64,000 nucleotides of DNA, taken from Gyrodactylus bullatarudis (Eukaryota > Platyhelminthes > Monogenea > Gyrodactylidea > Gyrodactylidae). Positions 1-10,411 of the stretch are shown in pieces (position 1 is the stretch's first letter; each line of letters opens with the position of its first letter). A model generated the notes under the pieces. The model was not told the origin of the DNA. It made no database searches and saw only the letters and a list, made by a program, of their open reading frames with translations. The position numbers and the translations under genes are program-made. The stretch is taken from positions 1 through 64,000 of the forward strand of contig SSNU01000404.1 of assembly GCA_012064415.1 (NCBI GenBank), in the 5' to 3' direction.

Positions 1-1007
1 GTTTGTTCTTGTTCTACCGGTTGAGTTGCTTCATCTTCTAAAGCTTTTTCTACGTATTTCTGAACAAATCTTTCAGGGTATCCATTATCTTTCAGTCTTT
101 TTCTGATTCCATTAATCTCATTCAATACTTCTTCTTCACTCACTATTCTCTTGGTCCTTTTCACAAGTCCTATTATTAATCCTGATTTATAACTCTTAGG
201 ACAATAACTCGAGAAGTGTAAGTACTTTCCTGTGTCTGTTTTCTTCCTATGTATGGTTCTTCCTATGCCCCCATCTGGTTTCTTTGTCAACTTTACATCT
301 AAGAAACTTATCGAATCTTCTATTTCTTGTTCCTTCGTGAATTTGATGTTCGGATGGATTAAGTTCATTTCACTGAAGAATTCCTCGGTGGAAGCTTCTT
401 GTTTCATGACAATGAACGTATCATCTACATATCTAACGTACAAATCAGTGTATCCCTCTATTAAATTTTCCATTCTATTCTTCTCCAAGTATCCTAAGAA
501 AATATCTGCTAACAACGGACTAAGTGGAGATCCCATAGCTATCCCGTCTTTTTGGATATACACCTGATCTTGAAACGATAACGATACGTTGGTGCAGCAA
601 ATTCTTAATATCTTGACAATTTCTTCTCCACTTAACTCGAAATTGTCTCTATTTTCGTTAACATATGTGCCAATGATATTTAATGTTTCTTCTATCGGAA
701 TGTTTGAGAATAACGCATTAATATCTAGTGATATCATTTCTCTGGATCCTACCTGGTAATCTTTAACCTTTTCAACGAATTGGAAAACATCTTTCACTAT
801 ATATCGATTAAAATGGCTATGAATTGGCTTCAGAATGTCTAACAACCATTTTACTAAATTGTGCTGTGGACTTGCTGACATATCCAATATTGGTCTCATA
901 GGTAGAATTTCCAGAATATTTTCGCAATCTATTTTGTGTGTCTTTGTTAGGAAATAAAGTCTTGAAAACATTGAGTTCTTTCTCAAAATTTCGTCCTTTA
1001 AAATTGT
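1..1007 (-). pseudogene. Penelope-like element reverse transcriptase, fragment running off the left edge
   Basis: The minus strand is open for about 335 codons from just after a TAG at 1010-1008 to the window edge. In order it shows a fingers-region motif ending LTKTHK with RPILDMSAS following, the GIAMGSPLSPLLADIF segment, the catalytic box YVRYVDDTFIV (around 440-400) and FLDVKL, then the IHRKKTDTGKYLHF segment typical of Penelope-like elements. It is therefore an RNA-dependent DNA polymerase of a retroelement, not a host enzyme. Both catalytic aspartates of YVDD are present and I saw no internal stop, so this copy is young or was recently active. The N-terminus is missing at the TAG. A GIY-YIG endonuclease, if present, would lie to the left outside the window. 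Confidence 0.85.
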
Positions 1008-1010
1008 CTA

Positions 1011-1510
1011 CATATTCATATTATACAAATGTAAAAAATTATATTTTCATCCGAAAAGATCGTGAATTACCATGTGCGTAGACTATTTCCAAAACAACTT
1101 TAAATTTAACAAGTCCTGTAGTTCTTTAATGAACTCCTTCTAAAAAACCTTATATTGAATGAATATTTATACCTATTTTTTCCTCTCTAGCAAACAGTTT
1201 GTTTTTCACACAGCTTTTTGATGTTTTTTCTACGTTCATTTTCGTCTTTAAGAATTGCATAAAGTAAGAAAATATAATCTTTCAGTCATTTCTCCAATGG
1301 AAAATTGTTTCTCTGTGCTAAAATTAGACACATGTTTTATTGCTTTCAACAATCAATATACTTCATGCATCCTCGATTAGTCAATCAAATTCCTACACAT
1401 TATCAAACCTTGTCTCTATTCGTATCAAAAAATCAAATCCTTACAGATAGTTTTAATAATAAACTTAAACTAAAAAAAAATTAAATTAGTTTATATGAAG
1501 ATGGGAATTC
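1011..1510. other. AT-rich spacer between two retroelement fragments
   Basis: I see no gene, RNA or repeat here. It is low-complexity AT-rich DNA between the Penelope-like fragment and the LINE 3' end. Confidence 0.5.
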
Positions 1511-2030
1511 ATGATTTTTTTCGTCAAGAAATTTTTCCTAAAAAGATGTGTCAAATCTCCTCAACTCAGATTACTACTTTATAAATCATTCATCCCATCT
1601 AAACTTAACCACTGCTCAGGCCTCGCAAGGAATATTCCATCCAAACTCTCAAAAAAACTCGACTCAAACCAACGCATTTTCCTGTCCTCTATTTTTGGTA
1701 ACTCTTCATATAGAAAGCTCCTCTCAAAAGGTAGTATCTTCCCACTATGGCTGAGAAGAATTGCTTTTAGCTTTTCTATCTTAAATAAAACCACCAACAG
1801 GACAAACAAAACTAGAAATGGTCGCAAATTCAGCATTTTACTCAACAATACTTTGTTCCTCAACAGAAAAACTAGAAAAGACGAAAAAATCTTCATAAAC
1901 AAAAATATTAAAACTATTTGTACATATTTACTAAATCTGATACCAGATAATGATAATTTGTTAACTAATAATTTCCAAAGATAATTGTAAATAAGTAAAT
2001 AAATAAACTTTCTACACCAAAAAAAGAAAT
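1511..2030 (+). pseudogene. Non-LTR retrotransposon (LINE) 3' end
   Basis: A 157-codon open frame (1511-1984) resembles the post-catalytic part of a non-LTR reverse transcriptase: LRLLLYKSFIPSKLNHCSGL followed by an SKKLDSNQRIFLSSIFG-like stretch, where the family usually has a Tyr-Lys-Ser helix and then a Gln-Arg helix. The RT palm with the FADD box is absent, as in a 5'-truncated insertion. After the stop at 1982-1984 there is a short AT-rich tail with AATAAATAAA (about 1990-2010), a plausible LINE 3' end. The frame's first ATG is probably accidental. Confidence 0.55.
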
Positions 2031-2609
2031 CGAATTTGATCCTAAAACCAACGTTGAATCACTCTTCACTTTGAAATCAACAGAAATGTTCAACTCCAAA
2101 TTGAAAAAATGGAGGTTCAGCGCTAACTATAGTGATTGTCGAGTAGAATTCAAATATGCAATTGTCTGAAAAGTATCTGCTGAAGTTTGAGAGATGACCG
2201 ATTCACGGAACAAAAGGTTTATAATTTTAGATTCGTAAACAGTGGATCGAAAGATAAAATGTCAAATATGAATCATGGAAAGGAATTCTCACGGACCTTA
2301 TGATTTAGAAAGAAATCAATAAAATCGGAATGAAATTCATCGATAAAGTATTGCAAAATTTTGTTTTTTCCCTAACAATTTTCCATGCCTTAACGAAAAA
2401 TTGATTTTTCAATCGCGAAAAACACATTTTTGAAAATCAAAATGAAAATTTTCCATGTTCCGATATACAAATATCCCATTTTCCCTAGAATCATCTAAAT
2501 TTACCTAATTTCCTAGGAGTTTCTTTCAACGTGTGTAAAAAGATCCAATTTTTACCATAAGCCCTGTTTTCACTCAAAATGTTGCAAATATTTTAATTTA
2601 GTCCTTTCT

Positions 2610-2700
2610 TGTAGTAAAATTCGTTGAAAATTTCTTGGCGCGAGTTCAAAAATCGTCATTTTCAAAAGAGATTTTGTATATCAGAACAAACTCGAAAACA
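2610..2700 (+). repeat. Dispersed repeat family R2, copy 1
   Basis: The stretch from CTTGTAGTAAAATTCGTTG through TTGGCGCGAGTTCAAAAATC matches a second copy near 4525 and a third near 25765. The TTGG-GC-TTCAAAAATCG core and the following TCATTTTCAA are shared. No coding content is visible; family type unknown. Confidence 0.55.
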
Positions 2701-3187
2701 TACGGTTTTATAGGAAAAATGCATAGTTTGCAATTATCTTCAAAATGAGTTTAAGGCTGGCAAAAGTTGAAAATTTTGGCCTACTCTAATGTACAGTAAA
2801 AGATCTTAAATGCTAAGAACCCGAAAATTGACAGTGTTGTTACAATGATAATCAGAATCTATATTTTTTTATGCTTGGATTCGCTAAATAAAATTCGCAT
2901 CCACGCTGATTTCAAATACATAATAATTTAAAATGGGTAGCCAGCATTGAATCTTTTTGTTTTAAGAAAATTTTTCCTTCAAAGACAAGAAAGAGGGTGA
3001 ATTAAGTCTGTATGTGATGCAAGTTCATAAAGTTTTTTGTTTAGTCTGACTTTTACAATAGAACAGCTTCTATAAAATCTTCTTCCGAGAGCAGTTGCAC
3101 ATTTTTAAAAGTCTAAGAAATTCTTTAAAAGATCGAAGCTCTTATTTTCTAACATTACTAGAAAATTTTTATACCTTACATTAGGCT

Positions 3188-3240
3188 ACAATTGATATGA
3201 AGTTGGAAATCTCAATTTTTTCATCAAGAATTAGAAGATT
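3188..3240 (+). repeat. Fragment of the foldback element end
   Basis: It begins with ATTGATATGAAGTTGGAAAT and continues with a TTTTTTCATCAAGAATT stretch. The same motifs, in the same order, form the outer arms of the foldback element at 26578-27271. Only about 50 bp is recognisable. Confidence 0.5.
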
Positions 3241-4010
3241 TTTAGGAAATCAATAATGCTAAATATGTTCTAATGTTTCACCTCGTTATCGCCTGGTAGA
3301 TGAATCTCAATTTTTCGATCATCTTCCCTACTTTGAAAATAGCGGATCATATCGACCAACTTTACAATTTCAGTTATCATTTATAGCTCACCAGTATTCC
3401 CATGGGGAGGAGGGGCAGAGAATTAGATGAGCATTTAGTCATTTCACTTTTTATCAGCTTGAGCTTTTTCATTGTAAACTTTGGTTATTTAAATTATAAT
3501 AGAGTATTAAGCCTACTCGGACCACTTTCTCCTTAATCAATTTAGATGTTTAGACTCTAAATTTAGTCTCTCGGGTTGTGATAACCTTTATGATCTAAAA
3601 TTAATTATCTCTTATTTACGAACTAAACTGGATTACTCTTTGTCTCTTCTTTACTCTAATTTACATTTGTCTGAATAATTCCCCTTTTTTGAGACCCTTT
3701 ACATTCAATAAAGTCAAACCTCTGACTGTGAGATAAAAGTTTGAATTGATTTAGCACCTGGCTTGTTGTCGTTGCACACTTTGCAATCAATTTCTATCCA
3801 GTGTGTATTAGAGACTAATTCTGCTGAAGGACCTTAAGAGGATGTGCCTACCGCAGAAAGCCAGGATGTCTCGTCTTGCTTATGGATTTTATTATTTAAA
3901 AAAAAAACTATATTTTGAACATCTATGATTTCTCTGTACATATTTATCTTATTTATATCAATTTACTTAATATAATGTTGCAATTTGAAAAAAATCTAAT
4001 TATAATTATC

Positions 4011-4260
4011 CAACAAGATAATGCTCCGTGTCATCGTTCTAAATCAACCATTGGCTGGTTTTCAGATCATACTATAAAAGTACTTCCTTAGCTAGCCAGA
4101 AGCCTGGATTTGAATCCAATCAAAAATCTTTGGGAGATTTTATCCCAAAAAGTATATCTAAATGGCAAGCTTTTTTGTAATAAGCAAGAACTTATAACCA
4201 AAATTATGGAAGAGTGAAAATCAATACCTGAAGAACCTTTATAAATCTATACATTCAATA
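4011..4260 (+). pseudogene. Tc1-type transposase, C-terminal relic
   Basis: Read in one frame, the sequence begins QQDNAPCHRSKSTIGWFSDH, the segment with the second catalytic aspartate of Tc1/mariner transposases, and goes on to LARSLDLNPIKNLW, the segment that normally reads PDLNPIENLW with the catalytic glutamate. Here that glutamate is lysine, and the tryptophan before it is a TAG stop, with at least two more stops downstream. The N-terminal DNA-binding part and the terminal repeats were not found. The copy cannot encode an active DDE enzyme. Confidence 0.85.
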
Positions 4261-4524
4261 GCAAATGAAAGTAAATTACATCTTTGATTCATCTTTAGGG
4301 GATAAAGATTTTGACGGATTTATCTGAGGACTAAAATAAAAGTATTTAAATCTTTCAATGGACAATCTTCTAATAATTATTAGTAAAATTGTTATATATA
4401 TATATTATTATTATTATAATTAATAATATTAATAAATATTATAAATTATAATTTAACTTTACTTCTAAAATCTAATACATAACTGCATTCAAACGGCTCA
4501 AAGCTTAGATTTTAATCGATTGTA

Positions 4525-4605
4525 GTAGAAAAATCCATTAAAAATAGTTGGTGCTAATTCAAAAATCGGCATTCTCAATTGCATTTTGGGGTATCCTAGC
4601 AAAAT
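4525..4605 (+). repeat. Dispersed repeat family R2, copy 2
   Basis: TTGTAGTAGAAAAATCC, then GTTGGTGCTAATTCAAAAAT, then CGGCATTCTCAA aligns collinearly with the copy at 2610-2700. Confidence 0.5.
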
Positions 4606-7575
4606 TACATGGGTTAATAGAAACTTTTTTACGTTGAAAAATTCTCTTTAAAATGAGCATTGAACATCCTGATGTTAAAAAATTTGTGTCTCTCTAATAC
4701 ATATATTTGAATATCTCTATTATGTTTATTGATACTAATGATTACCAACCAAGCTTATTGTTCTAAAAATTAGCTCAATATTTCCGCTGTTCTTAACAAA
4801 CTTTTCTTTAAAATATAGTCAAATGGACAGTGGACATATTTACTTGACTCAATTATTACATACTATAATACATAAATTACAATTATTCCCTTTTCTTACA
4901 ACTCAACTGGGTATTATAGAATCTAAAGAAATTTTGGTTTTAAAAGAGATTAAAATTCAACTCTCACATAAAACTTAAAGCAGATATTTTGGGAGGGAAA
5001 ACTAAATCTTTTGTGAACAATATTTTATTGAAGAGACAAAGAGTTTCCGCTAGAAAAAAAGGAAAACATATTCCTTTGAATAAAAGGAGGAAATTTTATA
5101 GATTTTAAAGGTATACTTTACTTGATAAAATTCTACATTTTAGTCATCGAACTATTAAAAGGATTGTATATGAATTTTTTTCAAATTTGAGTTTATTCTT
5201 TTACAACAATACTTTCACGGAAGTGTTACATTTTATTAAAATTATTTTAATTATTCTCTAAAAAAATCTTTCATCTCTAAACTAGGGGTATGCCATTTGA
5301 ATGGTTTAAGATGGAGCATATATTCCAGATTAGATAAATCAATTTCCTATCTAACGAGATGATTATGCGATATTCCCTTAAGATATATAATGTATAATAT
5401 ACATTGTATATACATATCTTATTCAATTATAAGTTGAATAATAATGGCTTATTAAAAAGATTTTTGATCGATGGAAATGATCTTCTCACTCCTTATCAGA
5501 TCAACGAGCAGATCAGTTAGTAAATTTTGAAATAACAATACTAACGCTAATATTTTTTGGGGAACATGTCTTTAAAATCCACTTCTCATAGTGGAATCAA
5601 GGTAGCCTAACTCTATCTAGAAAATTTTAACGATCTTGTGGTCATGGAAATTTAATTAACAGTTTCTAGTCTCAAGTCTCAGTGGGAATGAATTTATTAA
5701 CTCATACTGTAATCAATTGTGTTGTTCCTTTTTAAAATACTATTCTCTAAATATCTATCTGACTCAATGTCCGAAATAGCTTTAGAAAATCTTTAAAATT
5801 TATTTATTTATCATTTGAAAGTGAAGATTTTGTTTTGTTTCCGGTTCTCTAATTATAATGGATGCGAAATATTGGATGGAACACAATAGTCCTTGCGAGG
5901 GTTTCCATGAATAAACACGATAAATTTTATTATCGCCATATTAGCTCAGATAGAGGATTAAATTCATGCGATATTCACGTTTATTGTAGATCCTGTGTTG
6001 CATTTAAGAAAAATTATAGGAAATTGATCAGATCCTTATCAAAAGCTGATGTGAAAAACGATCAATATTAAGGTATTAATATTTCAATAAAAAGATTATC
6101 CTCTGAGTATTATTCGATGCATGAATCCCTTTATTCTTCTGGTTCATTTTATAAATAGTTCAGATAGAAATATCTAGACTATTTGAGGTAATGAGTTCGT
6201 CAAGATTCAAACTCAAGTCAGATCTGTAAGAAAATAATAAACAGCTAAGACTACTCAATGGAGATATAACAAATTTTAACCTTTTTTTAAATCAAAGTTT
6301 TCCGTGAGATTTCCACAGATAATTTTGATAAGAATAATGTGTGAGATCTAAAATGACTGAAAATTCGTTTGTAATTCCATGCATAGTCGTGCATTGCCTA
6401 TTTTCCCTAAATTCTCTTATAGGCATATAATATGCCGCATATTGGACAAAACAAAATTTAACAGAAATGATTACATTACTGTTTTCATTGAAAAACCCTT
6501 GAAACTTCATCAGCAAAAAGGATATTCAAAAATTTTGTGAAAACGTAGTAAGAATCTAGAATGAGAAAAAGGTTTTTATGTTCACATTTAAAAAACCAAA
6601 TCTTCATACCGAATAGCATATTTTTGTAGTTAAAAATTAATATCTAAAATAAGCTATTTTGCAGATCTAATTTCAGGAAAAAGTATTTAACTTTGCCCAG
6701 TGGTTGGTTCAAAATATACAAAATATTCTCCCATTTACCACAAGAAATCAATTGATAATTAAAAATAATCACATGATCACCAGACTCTCTTTCACAGCAA
6801 ATTCTTTTCCAAATAACCCTTCGGTATCCAATGGAGTATTAATTTCTAGTAAAGAAAAATATTTTAAATTAACTTCTGTGCAATCATAGGTTACCTCATA
6901 AAAGTAGGTGCCAGTTTTTCTTATGTAAAAAAACATAGCTATAACTTTTAAATCTATAGTCCAACTTTATACTGTAAAAAGATTTCAGAGGTTAGAATCA
7001 GACATAAGAAAAATATTAAAATTTTCTTTTTTTCAGTTATTGGCTTCATGAATGTAAGCCTGCTATCACAATCGAGAATGATCAGTTCAGTAACAGTCTT
7101 CTCACTCACTTCAACCGTTTCGCTAATAGATTTATTGTGTAAGTTTACTCTTTAAATTTTATTTTGCTTGAATTCGTATAAGTAAATAGGTACAAAGACT
7201 CTGCAGTGCATTTGTAAGACGGAAAATTTTTATTGCATCAGTCAATCAAATTCTTATGCAAATAAAAATATAGAGTAACTCACGAGAAAATATGGGATTA
7301 AAGAATTAAATTCATCGCTCCGATTTATGTTTGAGAGAGTAAATACAACATTACTGTATGTCAAATCAGTCAAAATAAAAATAAAATACTTTTTTACTTG
7401 TTTGAATAGGCAGATTCTCATCAAAAAAATATCAAACCGAACTCTGTTTATTTTTTTAAACAAGTAAATGAATTTTTTAATCTCCTTCTTTATAAATATT
7501 TTTGGGAAATCTTCTTCTTCTTCAAGAATTTAAATCATGTAAGATATGATTTAAAAAATCTACATTGCTACTAGG
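4606..7575. other. Gene-free AT-rich stretch
   Basis: Only short open frames with no recognisable motif are present. Near 4990-5190 a frame reads SARKKGKHIPLNKRRKF and then SHRTIKRIVYEF, which has the look of a decayed transposase or integrase N-terminus but is too short to assign. Confidence 0.4.
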
Positions 7576-7680
7576 TTAAAACTATGGGAGTGTTGAGTAA
7601 TAGGAGATGAACGGCCCAGTGGTTTGAAGAGCCCGGGTTACTACGGTTATGTCATGTCTGAATTTTATGGAATTTCTAGC
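7575..7680 (+). repeat. Truncated copy of the tRNA-like-head (SINE-like) element
   Basis: The stretch ACTATGGGAGTGTTGAGTAA plus TAGGAGATGAACGG, then CCCAGTGGTTTGAAG, matches the minus strand of the hammerhead-bearing element at 49503-49943 (ACTATGGGATTGTTGAGTGA, TAGGAGACGAACGG, then CCTAGTGGTTAGAAG). CGGCCCAGTGG at 7612-7622 sits where that element has its A-box-like sequence. No hammerhead core follows in this copy. Confidence 0.55.
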
Positions 7681-10385
7681 ATTCAAGTCTCATAAGACAA
7701 TTGGATTTAATTATCTTCCGACTCTGTCTTCTTCCGATTTTAATTCAATTTTTATTTGAGTGAAAAGTATTTTTTAAGCCATGTTTCCTTAATTTAATAT
7801 TTTTGATCAATCCAATTCAAAAACTTCCCTTAGTTAAATGCCATGAAGAAATTATGTAGAATACAGTTATTATTCACAGATATTGAGACAGACAGAAGAA
7901 TGCTTTGTTTATCGAATTTTCCCATTAAAGTACAAATCATTATTTTGTTATGTAAATAAAATAAATTACTTTTTTTAGTCTTGGGGAGAATCGAATATAT
8001 ATTTCAATTTTTAGTACATTACAATTAATAATATGAGCAGAACTTTCTCTTCCGACTTGTAGTATCCATAAAGATTGTCTTTGACCTGTAAGGAATATTC
8101 AGATAGGAATAACCATTGGGAACTAATTCGTCTATGCTGAAGAAGGATGCTTCATTAATTCTTTCTAGATTGTTGCCGTGGTTCTTTATTACATCATCCA
8201 TGGTGTAGTAAAATGTAATGATTATGGTATAGATCCTTTAAATCGAAGCAATATTCACTTATTGTTGTCGAACAAAACTAAACATTTAATATATATAACT
8301 ACGGATTTGGTTTTTTCGTTACTCATAATTGAAATTAATAAATCGATATTTTGACAAGGATTCAACCGTTGAAACTGTTTCAAAAAATGAAAAATACAAG
8401 CTCAATACGAAATAGAATTAATTTAATTTTAGAGTCTCACACTGCTTCATATTATTTTTAAGACTTGTTTATTTTATAATTTTGAAAACAACCAGAATGT
8501 TCAAAACATGCTTTATAGTCTGAATAAAATGAGATTTTACAGAAAAAGTTCAGGTTTCTTCATTTGAATTTTCACCAAGGATATGAGATGTAAAATTCCT
8601 CTTTTTATTTCCAGATAATGGCAATCTGTATTCTGGTTTAATGATAGCATTTCAAGCTAAATCCTTCATACTCTCTGGACTTTCATTAATATCACAAATA
8701 TCAACCGGCATTCACTCCGATAACACAGATTTACGGTCATGAATTCAATGACGCAATTTTAAATAAACAGGAATCAAACTTGAATGAATAATTTTGGAAA
8801 TTAAAAATAAGTTTAAATAAAGAAATTTTAGTTTTATCATCTGTTCCTATCATCTTGTTGGATTTATAGAGGATATTCCTATCCTCTTATGTTGAGTAGC
8901 GCAGCCATGCCCGAGGTGGCAAGAGCCTGTTGAATCTTGTTATTGAGGTCCTTTACCATCGTTCTTTTAGATTCAGAAATCCGTAACTTAGGCACAAGTA
9001 ATGGTTAAACAAAGATAAACTATACCTTGTATAAGTAATTTCAGGTAACCACTGTATTTTAAAGTTTATCTCGAGAATCTATGCTGTGATCACTATAAAT
9101 TCCGAATCAGGGATTAATTTTCTCAAGAGAATTTACTGAAAATTCTAATAGATTAAGAACATTGAAAAAAAAGTACAAATTATAATTTTAAACCCAAATT
9201 GTAATTAAGAATATGGAATTTACATTGTAAATTTTACAAGCCATAAGCTATGGTTCATTACAAAACAAGAAACTTACGTAGAAATAAAAATAAATATTTC
9301 ATCCAACTACTTGCAAGTAAATAGCAGAAATCATTCAAAATTGGGAGAAAACGAAATATTCTTTTCATACTGTATTTTTCATATTTGTATTATATTACAT
9401 TTATGATAATAAGAATAAGTTATACATTGAATAGTATTTATAACTTAACATGGATGTATCATGGTTCTTAAACCAGAAAAAATTGAGAAAATTAACAAGT
9501 GGAAACAAGGACTTCCTCATACAAATGCCTCAAAACATTGTGTAATAAAAGACAAGTGTTGTATGCGAGAAAAGTTTCAAATGTACATATAGCCTAAAAT
9601 TTTCTTTTACGCTATTGTGAGTCAATCTGAAGAAGGGAACAGATGTCATTCGGATGAATTCTATCGACCAGCAAAAACCTTTTTTAGGACAAGAATAATT
9701 TCAAATTTGTCAATGTTGTGTTGTAGGAGACGAAAATAGAATTTTCATCATTCTCAATTTCATGATATCTGCCTCCTTCTTCATTTCAAAATGTTCTCGT
9801 ATTTATTTTGAATTTGAGAAACAAAAGAAAATATTTTTGAAAAGTATCCACTCATACTCATGTAGAATGAATATAAGGGGAATAAATTGGGATTAGGTTT
9901 GTGTTAGAATGTGTTATTTGTAAGGAGATCATAACAGAGAAAACTTTGTTATTGAGGAATATGAAAATAAGGTTTTTTAATGTATATTACATTGAAAGAT
10001 GGTTTCCCAAAAAGAATTCTTTATCTCTTTTATATGCTTTGTATAATATGTATAAGGTTTCGTTATAGATATATATATAATACATTTTTCAAGTATTCTC
10101 AAACACCAAAGTAGCTACCGGGGTTAAAAATTATTCACCTGGTAGTGTTAAAGAGAAGTTGGTATTGATCTTCTGTATGATGACGGAACAATTAATAATT
10201 CGTAAACCCTGGAGTGAAACTCTCTATTATGAAAATATATTAGCCGACATTGTCCAATAGAAGCAATTCATTCCCTTAGCAAAATTTTGGTCTCTGAGAT
10301 TACTTAGGTTCATAATGATATTTGAAAAAAAACTAATTTTGTTTACTTCATCACTTATTTAGTTCAAAGACACTATCTTCATGAA
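7681..10385. other. Gene-free stretch downstream of the ankyrin gene
   Basis: No coding region is supported. A short island of higher GC at about 8896-8965 stands out from the AT-rich background but has no tRNA-like fold and no homology I recognise. Confidence 0.4.
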
Positions 10386-10391
10386 TTTATT
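10386..10391 (-). promoter_or_regulatory. Poly(A) signal of the ankyrin-repeat gene
   Basis: AATAAA on the minus strand lies about 20 nt downstream of the stop codon at 10414-10412, a very short 3' UTR. Confidence 0.6.
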
Positions 10392-10411
10392 ACAACTTTA
10401 GGACAAAAATT

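Larger units (their letters stand above)
2031..4007. other. Intergenic, AT-rich, with two dispersed repeat pieces
   Basis: No coding region is supported. It contains one copy of the GGCGC-type dispersed repeat (2610-2700) and a short piece of the foldback element end (3188-3240), listed separately. Confidence 0.5.

Noticed and set aside
232..567. 111-codon plus-strand open frame
   Set aside because: It is antisense to the Penelope-like reverse transcriptase, whose motifs are unmistakable on the minus strand.
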